64,000 nucleotides of DNA from contig NZ_VZRB01000020.1 in the NCBI RefSeq assembly GCF_008806595.1, forward strand, positions 62,001 through 126,000, read 5' to 3'. Position 1 is the first letter of the stretch. Each line of letters begins with the position of its first letter. This stretch comes from Streptomyces luteolifulvus (GTDB lineage: Bacteria; Actinomycetota; Actinomycetes; Streptomycetales; Streptomycetaceae). The notes below the pieces were generated by a model. That model ran no database searches. It had not been told where the DNA came from and saw nothing but the letters and a program-made list of their open reading frames with translations. The position numbers were made by a program, and so were the translations under genes. Shown in pieces: positions 1 through 9,088 of this stretch.

Positions 1-324
1 GTCGCCGGGCGTCCGCTCGGCGATCAGCCGCGCCGCCTCGGACCGCGCCTCGACGGCGAAGGCGGGCGCGAACGTGGACAGGGTGGCGGCCTGTTCCTGG
101 ATCGCGGCGACGACCTTGGGGTGCTGGTAGCCGATGTTCGTGTAGACGAGCCCGCTGGTGAAGTCGAGGTACTTCCTGCCCTCGTAGTCCCAGAAGTACG
201 ACCCCTCGGCGCCGGCGACGGCGAGCGGGTCGATGAGCTCCTGCGCGGACCAGGAGTGGAAGACATGCGCACGGTCCGCGGCCTTCACGGCGGCGCCGGC
301 CTCGGGATTTGGCTGAGGGGTCAT
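1..324 (-). CDS. class III (PLP-dependent) aminotransferase, N-terminal part
   Basis: The first 108 codons are present; the gene runs off the left edge. The translation opens MTPQPNPEAG and holds the typical N-terminal motifs of omega-amino acid/pyruvate or 4-aminobutyrate class transaminases (SYFWDYEGRKYLDF, then NIGYQHPKVVAAI). These form the first strand and substrate-entry region of the fold-type I PLP enzymes; the PLP lysine would lie outside the window. The ATG at 322-324 is the only start that gives this conserved N-terminus. The gene diverges from the DJ-1/MarR pair. The family is clear, but the substrate cannot be told from this part. Confidence 0.85.
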   Translation of the reverse strand, partial: MTPQPNPEAGAAVKAADRAHVFHSWSAQELIDPLAVAGAEGSYFWDYEGRKYLDFTSGLVYTNIGYQHPKVVAAIQEQAATLSTFAPAFAVEARSEAARLIAERTPGD

Positions 325-460
325 GCGCCCGAGGCTAGGCGGGCGGGGCCGGGGAGCGACATCGGCGTCCTGTCCCGCGGTCCGGGGCTTTCCGCGACAG
401 GTTGTCGACACGGGGTGCACTCCCGGCATTGCGGCCGCACCCCCTGATGTCGAAGGCCGA

Positions 461-496
461 TTGACAGCATGCTGCGTTAATGACAGGATGCTGTCA
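461..496 (+). promoter_or_regulatory. promoter with overlapping palindromic operator, probably bound by the downstream MarR protein
   Basis: The arms TGACAGCAT (462-470) and ATGCTGTCA (488-496) form a perfect 9-bp inverted repeat. They coincide with a good housekeeping promoter, TTGACA (461-466), 17-bp spacer, CAGGAT (484-489). One arm covers the -35 and the other the -10, so a bound dimer would block RNA polymerase. The promoter drives the DJ-1 and MarR genes. That the MarR product is the ligand is inference from position; autoregulated MarR operons commonly have this layout. Confidence 0.7.
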
Positions 497-521
497 TAAG
501 CCAAGGGTCCGAGGAGGAGTC

Positions 522-1136
522 ATGAACAGCACCACTCGCAAGCCCGTCCGTCTCGCCGTGTACGACACCCTCGCCGACTGGGAGACCGGGCACACGACCG
601 CCCACCTCGCCCGCGCCGGGTACGAGATCCGGACCGTCGGCCCGACCACGGCCGCCGTCACGAGCATCGGCGGCCTGCGCATCCAGCCCGACGCCGCCCT
701 GAACGACGTACGGCCCGAGGACAGCTCCCTGCTGATCCTCCCGGGCGCGGACCTCTGGGACACCACCGACGACCTTGCGCCCTTCGCCCGCACGGCCCGC
801 GCCTTCCTGGACGCCGGCGTGCCCGTCGCCGCCATCTGCGGCGCCACCGCCGGACTCGCCCGCGAGGGCCTGCTCGACGACCGTGACCACACCAGCGCGG
901 TCTCCTTCTACCTGGCCGCCACGGGCTACCAGGGCGGCGGCCGCTACCTCGACACCGACGCGGTCACCGACCGCGGCCTCGTCACCGCCGGCCCCACCGA
1001 GCCCGTCGCCTTCGCCCGCGAGGTGCTGCGGCTGCTCGGGGTGTACGAGGGCGAGGTGCTCGACGCCTGGTACCGGCTGTTCCACGACTCCGACGCGGGG
1101 GCGTACGTGGTCCTCGAGAAGGCCGGGGCACTGTGA
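522..1136 (+). CDS. DJ-1/PfpI family (type 1 glutamine amidotransferase-like) protein
   Basis: 204 aa. The nucleophile elbow AAICGATAGLA (Cys near residue 106) is that of DJ-1/PfpI proteins, which include proteases, chaperones, glyoxalases and isonitrile hydratases; the exact reaction cannot be deduced. The fold starts at once (VRLAVYDTLADWETG). I chose ATG 522 because GAGGAG (511-516) sits just ahead; the in-frame ATG at 480 lies inside the operator palindrome. The stop overlaps the GTG of the MarR gene by 4 nt, so the two form a coupled operon. Confidence 0.85.
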   Translation: MNSTTRKPVRLAVYDTLADWETGHTTAHLARAGYEIRTVGPTTAAVTSIGGLRIQPDAALNDVRPEDSSLLILPGADLWDTTDDLAPFARTARAFLDAGVPVAAICGATAGLAREGLLDDRDHTSAVSFYLAATGYQGGGRYLDTDAVTDRGLVTAGPTEPVAFAREVLRLLGVYEGEVLDAWYRLFHDSDAGAYVVLEKAGAL

Positions 1137-1579
1137 GCCGGGAGCGTCAGGACCTGCTCAGCCGCAGCGCGCTCGGTGTCTTCCGGCTCAACGGCCAGTT
1201 CCTCGCGGTGGCGGAGGAACTGGCCCGGCCGGCCGGGCTCACCGCCGCCTGGTGGCAGGTGCTCGGCGCGGTGCTGGGCGAGCCGCTGCCCGTGTCCGGG
1301 ATCGCCCGCGCCATGGGCATCACCCGGCAGAGCGTCCAGCGGATCGCCGACCTGCTGGTGGAGCGCGGCCTCGCCGAATACCGGCCCAACCCCGCCCATC
1401 GCCGCGCCAAGCTCCTCGCGCCCACGCAGGAGGGTCGCGCGGCCGTCGCCCGGATCAGTCCCGGCCACGCCGCGTTCGCCGACCGCCTGGCCGAGGCATT
1501 CGGCGAGGCGGATCTCGCGGCGGGCGTGGCGGTGCTGGAGCGGCTGTCGAAGGCGCTGGACGAGCTGGGGCCCGCCTGA
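1133..1579 (+). CDS. MarR family transcriptional regulator
   Basis: 148 aa, normal MarR length. The winged helix-turn-helix is visible as PVSGIARAMGITRQSVQRIADLL followed by the wing GLAEYRPNPAHRRAKLLAPT (roughly residues 58-105), between helical dimerisation segments. It starts with GTG inside the stop of the DJ-1 gene (GTGA overlap). The inverted repeat over the operon promoter is the obvious candidate operator, so it probably represses its own operon and releases on an unknown ligand or oxidant. No conserved redox Cys is seen. Confidence 0.88.
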   Translation: MSRERQDLLSRSALGVFRLNGQFLAVAEELARPAGLTAAWWQVLGAVLGEPLPVSGIARAMGITRQSVQRIADLLVERGLAEYRPNPAHRRAKLLAPTQEGRAAVARISPGHAAFADRLAEAFGEADLAAGVAVLERLSKALDELGPA

Positions 1580-1739
1580 CGACGTTCCCGGCCGCCGTGC
1601 GCCTGCGGGCCGGCGGCGGGAAGGTGTCATACAGGACCGACCGCCCGTTACGGAACCGTAGACAGCTCGCCGCTCGACTCCCCGAAGGGCCGGTTTATTC
1701 TCGGCTCGATCACATTATGGGGGGAAAGGCGGGGCGGCC

Positions 1740-3629
1740 ATGGAGAAACTGGGGCCGGGGGATCCGCAGCGCATCGGTGCATACCGGCTCTTCGCGCGGC
1801 TGGGCGCGGGCGGGATGGGGCAGGTCTATCTCGCGCGCTCCGACCGGGGGCGGACGGTCGCCGTGAAGATGGTCCGGCGGGAGCTGGCCGCGCGGGAGGA
1901 GTTCCGTGCGCGGTTCCGGCAGGAGGTCCGCAATGCCCAGCGGGTCGGGGGATTCTGGACCGCGCCGGTCCTGGACGCCGACACCGAGGCCGCCGTGCCC
2001 TGGGTCGCCACCGGCTATGTCGCCGGGCCGAGCCTCCAGCAGGTGGTGAGCCAGGACCACGGCCCGCTGCCCGAGCGGTCGGTGCGGATACTGGCCGCCG
2101 GGCTCGCCCATGCGCTCACCAACATCCACGCGGCCGGGATCGTCCACCGCGACCTCAAGCCGTCCAATGTCATGATCACCATCGAGGGCCCCCGCGTCAT
2201 CGACTTCGGCATAGCGCGGGCCCTGGAGAGCGTGACCGACGGCGGGCTCACCCGGACCGGCGCGCTCGTCGGCTCACCGGGCTTCATGGCACCCGAGCAG
2301 GTGCGGGGCGACCGGATCACGCCCGCGTGCGACGTCTTCTGCCTCGGCTCCGTCCTCGCGTACGCCGCCACCGGCCGCCTCCCGTTCGGCGCCGCCAACA
2401 GCGGCGTGCACGCCCTGATGTTCCGTATCGCCCAGGAGGAGCCCGACCTCAGGGGCCTGCCCGAGGGCATCGCCGACCTCGTCCACGACTGTCTGCGCAA
2501 GGACCCGGCCGCCCGGCCGACGCTCGACGGGATCCTGGAGCGCACGGGCGCGGAGGACACCGTCTCCGACGGCCGCTCCCGGGACCCGTGGCTGCCGAGC
2601 GCGCTCGTGGCCCAGCTCGGACGGCACGCGGTGCGGTTGCTGGAGACGGAGGACCCGGAGGGCCCGGCGGGCGGGTACGGCCACGCCGGTGCGCCGGCTC
2701 CCGAAGTCTCGCCCGAGCACGCTCCCGTCGCCGACCACTCGTCCGGCGACGCGCCCACGATGCAGGGCCCACGGGTCGCGGCCGGCCCGCCCGCGCCGGG
2801 CACATCGCCCGAGCACCTCCCCACCCGGGCCGCCGGGCGGGTAGCGCCCCCCGGCGGGGTCCCGCCGCACCCCGCCTACGGCTATCCGCAACAGCACCCG
2901 CAGCCCTCCGCCTACGGCTATCCGCAGCAGCCCGGCACACCGGGCCCCTACGCGTCGTACGGCGGACTCGGCTCGACGCCGCCGTACGGCCCGCCGCCCG
3001 TCGGGGCGGGCGGCCCGTCCTTCGTCCCGCCGGACGTCCCGGAACAGCCGGCGCGAAGGAGCGCACGCTCCACCGCGGCGCTCGTCGTGGTCGCGCTGGT
3101 CGTCGCGCTGGGCGCCGGCGGCTCGGTCTACGCCCTGATGCAGGGCGACGACGGCGCCAAGGGCGGTACCGCCCCCTCCCCGTCCCCGACCGCCGGCGCG
3201 CCCGAGAGCCCCGGCCAAAGCACCCCCGAGCCGTCCCCGACGGACGCGGAGACCTCCGCCCCGGCCCCGCCGGACGGCACGATCCCGGCCGCATACGTGG
3301 GCACCTGGACGACGTCCATCGACAACGACTCCGGGCACAACACCCGTGAACTGACCATCAAGCAGGGGGAGGTGGGCGACACGGTGCTCTCCCTCGTCGC
3401 CGACGGGCCCGCGGGCTCGGGCACCTACCACTGTGTGTTCAAGGCCGAGCTGGCCGAAGAGCCCACCGAGGACGGCCCGTTGGAGATCGGCCCGTCCACC
3501 GTGACGACCGGCGAACCGCGTTCCTCGTGCGCGCCGGGTGCGGCCACCGAGATCACCCTGCGGTCGGACGGCAGACTGGAGCGCGTCAACACGGAGACCG
3601 GGGAGAAGCTGACCTACACGCGCCAGTGA
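1740..3629 (+). CDS. membrane-anchored serine/threonine protein kinase
   Basis: 629 aa. The kinase domain (about residues 15-265) has the glycine loop GAGGMGQVYLAR, VAVKMV lysine, catalytic loop HRDLKPSNVMI, DFGIARAL and APEQVRG. A long Pro/Gly linker with repeated YGYPQQ units follows, then one membrane helix (about 444-466, AALVVVALVVALGAGGSVYAL) and an extracellular part of about 110 residues with two Cys. There are no PASTA repeats, so peptidoglycan sensing of the PknB type is not supported. ATG at 1740 directly precedes the conserved domain. A PstS-like membrane protein follows on the same strand. Confidence 0.93.
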   Translation: MEKLGPGDPQRIGAYRLFARLGAGGMGQVYLARSDRGRTVAVKMVRRELAAREEFRARFRQEVRNAQRVGGFWTAPVLDADTEAAVPWVATGYVAGPSLQQVVSQDHGPLPERSVRILAAGLAHALTNIHAAGIVHRDLKPSNVMITIEGPRVIDFGIARALESVTDGGLTRTGALVGSPGFMAPEQVRGDRITPACDVFCLGSVLAYAATGRLPFGAANSGVHALMFRIAQEEPDLRGLPEGIADLVHDCLRKDPAARPTLDGILERTGAEDTVSDGRSRDPWLPSALVAQLGRHAVRLLETEDPEGPAGGYGHAGAPAPEVSPEHAPVADHSSGDAPTMQGPRVAAGPPAPGTSPEHLPTRAAGRVAPPGGVPPHPAYGYPQQHPQPSAYGYPQQPGTPGPYASYGGLGSTPPYGPPPVGAGGPSFVPPDVPEQPARRSARSTAALVVVALVVALGAGGSVYALMQGDDGAKGGTAPSPSPTAGAPESPGQSTPEPSPTDAETSAPAPPDGTIPAAYVGTWTTSIDNDSGHNTRELTIKQGEVGDTVLSLVADGPAGSGTYHCVFKAELAEEPTEDGPLEIGPSTVTTGEPRSSCAPGAATEITLRSDGRLERVNTETGEKLTYTRQ

Positions 3630-3684
3630 ACGTAAGGCGAACTTCGGCTCACCGGTCCCACACGTCCCTTCGTACGGCCGTACG

Positions 3685-5262
3685 GTGACCCCCTACGATT
3701 CCGGCTCGGGCAGTGGCGGGGGCACCACGGTGGAGTGGCTGAGCGCAGAGAACGTCGTGGCCGTGGGCACCGCGGTGCTCGGTATCGCCGCGTCCGGCGT
3801 CATGGTCTGGTACGAGCGGCGGGTGCCGCGCCGCAAGCGGATCGGCTACCGCGTCCAGATGGACAACCCGATCGGCGACGACGTACGGCTCGGGCGGGCC
3901 AATGTCCGCGCCGGCCTGTTCGACGAGGCGCCGGGCATGTCGGACGCCACGCTCGTCCTGCTCCGCGTCGAGAACGACGGCTCGCAGGGCATCGACCGCG
4001 ACGACTACACCAGCCCCGAAGTCCACGGCCTGACCGCGGTGTTCAGCGACCGCACCATCCGCGGCGTCTCGGTCACCCAGCCGTCCGACACCGGCCACCT
4101 CATGGACCACTTCACCCCGACCCGGGGCTTCGGCTACGACGGCAACACCCTGCGCATCCCGCGCGTCCCGCTCAACCGCGGCGACCACTTCAAGCTGCTG
4201 GTGCTGCTGTCCGGCGGTGACGTGGGCAGCGAGATACGGCTGATCGGCGGTATCCGTGAGGGCGAGGTCCACCCGAACCGCAGCGCGACCCCGGACGAGA
4301 AACCACCCCTGTTCAGCCGGGCCGCCCGACTGATCACCATCATGCTCACGGTCAGCGTGCTCACCCTCGCCACGATCGTGGTGACCCGGGACGACACCCG
4401 GCCCCCGATCGGCTGCGCGAAGGGCACTCTGACGCTCACCGGCTCCACCGCGTTCGCGCCCGTGCTGGAGGAGGTGGCCAAGAAGTACGAGCGGGACTGC
4501 GAGGGAGCAGCCGTCACCGTGGACCCGCACGGGTCGACCGCGGGGGTGCGGGAACTGGCGGGGGCCGGCGCGCAGCACAAGAAGGGCAGCCCGCCCGTCG
4601 TGGCCCTCTCCGACGGTCCGAAGCCCAGCGGCCTGCCGAAGCTGCGCGAGAACCGGGTGGCGCTGTCGGTCTTCGCGCTCGTGGTCAATGACGATGTGCG
4701 TCTGAAGAACCTGTCGACTCAGGACGTACGACGCCTGTACCGCGGCGAGATCAGGAACTGGCGGCAGCTGGGCGGCCCGAACCTGCCGGTGCATCTGGTG
4801 AGCCGCGACGCCAACTCGGGGACCCGGCAGGTGTTCCAGCGCCGGGTGCTGGGCCGCGGCGAGATCGCGAACTCCTCCGTCGACTGCGTGCACAAGGACG
4901 ATGCGACGGCACCGGTCATCCGCTGTGAACTCGACTCGACCGAACAGGTGTTGACGACGGTGGCGGGGCTTCCCGGCGCCGTCGGCTACAGCGAACTCAA
5001 CGCGGCCAACCGGGCCGAGGGCCTGACCCCGCTGAAACTCGACGGCGACGCCCCCTCCGTCGACGCCATCGAACACGGCGCGAACGCCTACCCGTACCGC
5101 GAGATCGAGTACGCCTACACCTACGGCCGGCCCCCCGCCGACTCCCTGGCCTCCAGCTTCCTGACCTACCTGTCCCGCGGCAACGGCCAGGACGTGATCC
5201 GCACCCATGGCCACATCCCGTGCTGGACGCCGGAGGGGCTGAGACTCTGCGCGGAGGACTAG
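3685..5262 (+). CDS. membrane-anchored PstS-like substrate-binding protein
   Basis: 525 aa. A helix near residues 20-40 is followed by a soluble stretch of about 160 residues, a second helix (about 215-232, ITIMLTVSVLTLATIVV), and then a periplasmic-binding-protein domain of the PstS type (LTLTGSTAFAPVLEEVAKKY, then GSTAGVREL). Ligand-loop-like SRDANSGTRQVF is retained. Typical PstS is a lipoprotein without an N-terminal membrane module, so this is probably a sensor or anchored phosphate/anion binder rather than an ABC component; no pstCAB genes are nearby. Start is GTG 3685, 55 nt after the kinase gene; no strong RBS was seen. Confidence 0.75.
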   Translation: MTPYDSGSGSGGGTTVEWLSAENVVAVGTAVLGIAASGVMVWYERRVPRRKRIGYRVQMDNPIGDDVRLGRANVRAGLFDEAPGMSDATLVLLRVENDGSQGIDRDDYTSPEVHGLTAVFSDRTIRGVSVTQPSDTGHLMDHFTPTRGFGYDGNTLRIPRVPLNRGDHFKLLVLLSGGDVGSEIRLIGGIREGEVHPNRSATPDEKPPLFSRAARLITIMLTVSVLTLATIVVTRDDTRPPIGCAKGTLTLTGSTAFAPVLEEVAKKYERDCEGAAVTVDPHGSTAGVRELAGAGAQHKKGSPPVVALSDGPKPSGLPKLRENRVALSVFALVVNDDVRLKNLSTQDVRRLYRGEIRNWRQLGGPNLPVHLVSRDANSGTRQVFQRRVLGRGEIANSSVDCVHKDDATAPVIRCELDSTEQVLTTVAGLPGAVGYSELNAANRAEGLTPLKLDGDAPSVDAIEHGANAYPYREIEYAYTYGRPPADSLASSFLTYLSRGNGQDVIRTHGHIPCWTPEGLRLCAED

Positions 5263-5318
5263 AGGAGGACTAGAGGGGGACTGGAGGACGACTGGAGGGG
5301 GGACCAGAGGTGGACTGG
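5253..5318. repeat. degenerate 11-12 bp tandem repeat at the 3' end of the PstS-like gene
   Basis: About six copies of a purine-rich unit resembling GGAGGACTAGA run from just before the stop codon (5260-5262) into the intergenic space before the convergent SLATT-type gene. Because the unit contains TAG in frame, the repeat duplicates stop codons. No hairpin terminator is evident. Confidence 0.6.
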
Positions 5319-5340
5319 CGGAGCATCAGCTCGTCCGGCG

Positions 5341-6090
5341 TCACCTGGGCTCGGGCGGCCGCTGCCGTGGCATGTTCGGGCGGGCGTTGGTGCCCGGAGG
5401 CATCGCGAATCTTCCCTGGGCCGCGCCCGGGTCCGTGCGTCCGCCGGGAGCCGTCGTCGACCGGAGGCCCACCGGTGCCATGCCGGTGCGGAACTCCGTC
5501 ATCCAGTCCGCCGTCTCCGTCCGCACCAGGTCCGTCACATCCTCGGAGAACCTCCGCAGCACTCCGAGGCACCGTTCGGCCGCCTCACTCGCCGTCCCCT
5601 CCGCTGGCCCCAGCACCTCCCGTACGCACTCCGACGCCCAGTCGAACTGGAGCACCTGAAGCCTGCGCTGTACGGCCTGGGCCGTGGTCACGTCCCTCAT
5701 CCACCCGGACGTGACCCCGAAGAACCGGTCCCCGGCCACACACGCCACCGCCAGCAGCAGCGCCAGATACCCCCAGGGCGAGACCCCGCCGGCCACCCCG
5801 GTCAGATCGAGCAGCGGCAGCGCGGCCCCGGCCACCCCGCCGGTCGCCGCTCCCACCCGCAGCGCCCAGGCCGCCCGCCGCTTCCACGCACGTTCCGAGA
5901 GATACCAGGCCACCGTCTCCAGCGCCCCGCGCTCCACCCACCGGTACAGCTCGTCCAGCCGCTCGGCCGGCTCCCCCCAGTCGCCGAGCGGAAACGTCCG
6001 CCCGGTCAGGTCGCCCGGCCGCAGCCCGGCCGCGCCCTCGCCCCGCCCGTCCTGAGGCGGACCCTCGGGCTGCATCTCCGGCTGACCCAC
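5341..6090 (-). CDS. SLATT-type two-helix membrane protein
   Basis: 249 aa. After about 60 soluble residues, WYLSERAWKRRAAWALRVGAA leads into two closely spaced membrane helices, then FFGVTSGWMRDVTTAQAVQRRLQVLQFDW and a cytoplasmic helical tail, the layout of SLATT (DUF4231-like) proteins. GTG 6090 was chosen because AGGGAG lies about 6 nt upstream; an open frame extends further but would overlap ybaB. SLATT domains are known as predicted effectors beside nucleotide-signalling enzymes, but no CD-NTase or SLOG gene is adjacent. A core, non-defence role is more likely here. Function unknown. Confidence 0.7.
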   Translation of the reverse strand: MGQPEMQPEGPPQDGRGEGAAGLRPGDLTGRTFPLGDWGEPAERLDELYRWVERGALETVAWYLSERAWKRRAAWALRVGAATGGVAGAALPLLDLTGVAGGVSPWGYLALLLAVACVAGDRFFGVTSGWMRDVTTAQAVQRRLQVLQFDWASECVREVLGPAEGTASEAAERCLGVLRRFSEDVTDLVRTETADWMTEFRTGMAPVGLRSTTAPGGRTDPGAAQGRFAMPPGTNARPNMPRQRPPEPR

Positions 6091-6397
6091 CCGGCACTCC
6101 CTACTGATCCCGACCGACTGATCCCGGCCGGCACCGGTCACGGCACCGACGCGATCGATCACGCTGCGTGACGCCTGATGTTGATGCGCCGCACCCTTCC
6201 TAGCGCCCCATGGGTGGCGAAGGCGTCCCTTCCGTCTCTTTTCCGCCCGGAAGAGGTCCTTGATCAGGTAGAGGGATCGACGTCGACTCACTCGAAAGAG
6301 TGCTGGGGCGACGGCTGCCCGGACCACGTAGGCTCGATCCAGGCGGAAAAAACCCGCTCGGACAGCCGTAACAGCCGTACGAGACCAGGAGCTGATC

Positions 6398-6736
6398 GTG
6401 ATCCCCGGTGGTGGCCAGCCCAACATGCAGCAGCTGCTCCAGCAGGCCCAGAAGATGCAGCAGGACCTGGCGAACGCCCAGGAGGAACTGGCGCGGACCG
6501 AGGTCGACGGGCAGGCGGGCGGCGGCCTGGTGAAGGCCACCGTCACCGGTGCCGGCGAGCTCCGCGCCCTGAAGATCGACCCGAAGGCGGTGGACCCGGA
6601 GGACACCGAGACCCTCGCCGACCTGATCGTCGCGGCGGTCCAGGCGGCCAACGAGAACGCGCAGACCCTTCAGCAGCAGAAGCTGGGCCCCCTCGCACAG
6701 GGCCTCGGCGGCGGCATCCCGGGCCTGCCTTTCTAA
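6398..6736 (+). CDS. ybaB: YbaB/EbfC family nucleoid-associated protein
   Basis: 112 aa, normal length. The N-terminal helix is Gln/Met-rich (MQQLLQQAQKMQQDLANAQE), followed by the conserved VDGQAGGGLVKATVTGAGEL and IDPKAVDPEDTETLADLIVAA. The family forms dimers that bind DNA and is almost always encoded immediately before recR, as here (59 nt gap). GTG 6398 is preceded by AGGAG. The gene-pair context suggests a shared transcript with recR. Confidence 0.93.
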   Translation: MIPGGGQPNMQQLLQQAQKMQQDLANAQEELARTEVDGQAGGGLVKATVTGAGELRALKIDPKAVDPEDTETLADLIVAAVQAANENAQTLQQQKLGPLAQGLGGGIPGLPF

Positions 6737-6795
6737 GACGGCCGGTGGCCAACTACGGTACGTACTGAAGGAACCCAGGAAGGACGGGCAGTCCG

Positions 6796-7395
6796 TTGTA
6801 CGAAGGCGTGGTCCAGGACCTCATCGACGAGCTGGGGCGGCTGCCCGGCGTCGGTCCCAAGAGCGCGCAGCGGATCGCCTTCCACATCCTGCAGGCGGAA
6901 CCGACCGACGTACGGCGGCTCGCACAGGCCCTCCTGGAGGTCAAGGCGAAGGTCCGCTTCTGCGCGACGTGCGGCAACGTCGCGCAGGAGGAGCTGTGCA
7001 ACATCTGCCGTGACAGCCGCCGCGACCCCTCCGTCATCTGTGTGGTGGAGGAGCCGAAGGACGTGGTCGCCATCGAGCGCACCCGCGAGTTCCGCGGCCG
7101 CTACCACGTGCTCGGCGGAGCGATCAGCCCGATCGAGGGCGTCGGCCCCGACGACCTGCGGATAAGGGAACTGCTGGCTCGCCTGGCCGACGGCACGGTC
7201 ACGGAGCTCATCCTGGCCACGGACCCGAATCTCGAAGGCGAGGCGACGGCCACGTACCTCGCCCGCATGATCAAGCCCATGGGCCTCAAGGTCACCCGCC
7301 TGGCCAGCGGCCTCCCGGTGGGCGGCGACCTGGAATACGCGGACGAGGTGACCCTCGGCCGCGCCTTCGAGGGGAGACGACTCCTAGATGTCTGA
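6796..7395 (+). CDS. recR: recombination mediator protein RecR
   Basis: 199 aa. In order: helix-hairpin-helix (LPGVGPKSAQRIAFHIL), a C4 zinc finger (FCATCGNVAQEELCNIC, residues about 57-73), a Toprim domain (VICVVEEPKDVVAIE ... LATDPNLEGEATATYL) and the C-terminal Walker-B-like tail GGDLEYADEVTLGRAF. RecR acts with RecF/RecO to load RecA at gaps. The start is TTG 6796, which places the conserved MYEGVVQDLIDELGRLPG at the N-terminus. It overlaps the next gene by 8 nt. Confidence 0.97.
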   Translation: MYEGVVQDLIDELGRLPGVGPKSAQRIAFHILQAEPTDVRRLAQALLEVKAKVRFCATCGNVAQEELCNICRDSRRDPSVICVVEEPKDVVAIERTREFRGRYHVLGGAISPIEGVGPDDLRIRELLARLADGTVTELILATDPNLEGEATATYLARMIKPMGLKVTRLASGLPVGGDLEYADEVTLGRAFEGRRLLDV

Positions 7396-8047
7396 CGCCA
7401 CGCTGCACGCGACCAGCCAGAACCCCGACGACTTCGTGGTCCAGATCGCGGACCAGGTCGAGAGCTTCCTGGTGGCCGTCACAGAGGTAGCGAAGGGCGA
7501 CGAGCCGGACTCGGCGGTCCCCTTCCTCCTGCTGGAGGTCTCCCAACTGCTCCTGGCCGGCGGCCGCCTGGGCGCCCACGAGGACATCGTCCCCGACGAG
7601 CGCTACGAGCCCGACCCGGGCCCGGAACCGGATGTGGACGAGCTCCGTGAGAACCTCGCCCGTCTCCTGGAGCCGATCGACGTCTACTCGGAGGTCTTCG
7701 ACCCGTACGAGCCGCGCAAGGCACCGGTGCCGGCCCGTATCTCCGACGATCTCGCGGACGTCATCACGGACCTGCGCCACGGCATGGCCCACTACCGTGC
7801 CGGGCGCACCTCCGAGGCCCTGTGGTGGTGGCAGTTCTCCTACTTCTCCAACTGGGGCACCACGGCCTCGGCGACCCTGCGCGCCCTGCACTCGGTCCTG
7901 GCGCACGTCCGCCTGAACCAGCCCCTGGAGGAACTGGACGGCCTGGACACGGACCAGGGCGTGGGCGACGACACCCTGGAATTCGAGGCCGGAAAGGTCA
8001 TGCAGCGCGAAATCGCGGGTCCCTTGGGCGTGCGGACGGCGCAGTAG
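7388..8047 (+). CDS. DUF5063 domain-containing protein
   Basis: 219 aa, acidic and soluble. I recognise it as the DUF5063 family that follows recR in Streptomyces; typical stretches are DFVVQIADQVESFLVAVTEV and RAGRTSEALWWWQFSYFSNW. There are no catalytic motifs, no signal peptide and no helix hairpin. It starts inside the recR stop region (8-nt overlap), so it is translationally coupled to recombination repair. The role is unknown. Confidence 0.85.
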   Translation: MSDATLHATSQNPDDFVVQIADQVESFLVAVTEVAKGDEPDSAVPFLLLEVSQLLLAGGRLGAHEDIVPDERYEPDPGPEPDVDELRENLARLLEPIDVYSEVFDPYEPRKAPVPARISDDLADVITDLRHGMAHYRAGRTSEALWWWQFSYFSNWGTTASATLRALHSVLAHVRLNQPLEELDGLDTDQGVGDDTLEFEAGKVMQREIAGPLGVRTAQ

Positions 8048-8107
8048 CGGTAGCGGCGGACGGCCTGCAGCCAGGGGAGTTGCAGGGGTGCTCCGGAAAC
8101 GCCCGCC

Positions 8108-8845
8108 TCACGGTCCGAGCCCCCACAACCCCTTCCCCACCGCCGTGACCCCGCCCGTCAGCGCCAGCATCAGCACCAGCAGCCGGGCTCGCTTCTCCGG
8201 CAGGCGGCCCGCCAGCCCTCTGCCGATCGCCGCGCCCGCGGCCATGGCGACGGCCACGGAGATCCAGCGGGGTGCGCTCAGCGCCGGCACCCCGTGGGAC
8301 GCCACCGAGAACGTGTTGACGATCACGCTGTAGAACTGGGCGTTGGGGATGAACTCCCTTACGCTCCAGCCCGCGTTGACCGCGTAGAGGGACACCGGCG
8401 GGCCGCCGACCCCCGCCGCGGAGTTCATGAATCCGCCCACCGCACCCGCGGCCACCGCACCCGGTGTGCCGCGCAGCGCCCGTACCCGTGCGCCTCTCAT
8501 CACCAGCAGGACCGCCCCCGTCACCAACCCGCCCATGACCAACATCAGGCCGGCTTCCGGCAGTTGACGGGTCAGCCAGGTACCCACCGGCACGGTGCAC
8601 GCGGCCGCCAGGCACAGCGGCACCATCGCGCCCGGGCGCACCCGGCGCCAGCCGCCCGCCAGGCCCACCCCACTGATCGCCCCGGCGGCGCAGTTCGCGA
8701 GGACGACTCCCTCGGCCGGCCCGAGCAGCAGCACCAGCGCGGGCACGGCGACCAGCGCGAACCCCATGCCGGTGAGCCACTGGACGGTGGAACCGAGCAG
8801 CACGACGGCCGCCAGCAGCACATCGCCCGTCCATCCCCCTGTCAT
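8108..8845 (-). CDS. TSUP family (TauE/SafE-type) membrane transporter
   Basis: 245 aa with about eight hydrophobic helices. The family's repeated feature is present: two halves, each with a glycine/proline-rich signature (GFALVAVPALVLLLGPAEGVVLAN in the first, GGFMNSAAGVGGPPVSLYAVN in the second). TauE/SafE proteins move sulfite, sulfoacetate or related anions; the substrate cannot be assigned. ATG 8845 was chosen because the first helix begins within a few residues. It converges on the recR cluster and diverges from ask. Confidence 0.85.
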   Translation of the reverse strand: MTGGWTGDVLLAAVVLLGSTVQWLTGMGFALVAVPALVLLLGPAEGVVLANCAAGAISGVGLAGGWRRVRPGAMVPLCLAAACTVPVGTWLTRQLPEAGLMLVMGGLVTGAVLLVMRGARVRALRGTPGAVAAGAVGGFMNSAAGVGGPPVSLYAVNAGWSVREFIPNAQFYSVIVNTFSVASHGVPALSAPRWISVAVAMAAGAAIGRGLAGRLPEKRARLLVLMLALTGGVTAVGKGLWGLGP

Positions 8846-9088
8846 GGTGCACCTGCCTACACCATCGGCCCGGCAGACGGGACAGTGCGGGCACGGCCCG
8901 ACACCTTGGTGCTTGAAACTTGATTTACGGCTCTCACCTGTGACCCGCGGCACTTTCCGAGTGGCGTCGGCACGCACCGGGCATGTGCGCAACGGGCGGC
9001 CGGACATCTCACCATGCGGTACTCCGGAGGGGATATTCGGGCGCTCGTTAAACTGAGCCGACACACACGGACTGAGCGAGGAGCGCAC

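Noticed and set aside
5341..6090. SLATT protein as part of a CBASS-like defence system
   Set aside because: No CD-NTase, SLOG or other sensor gene within several kilobases; neighbours are core genes.
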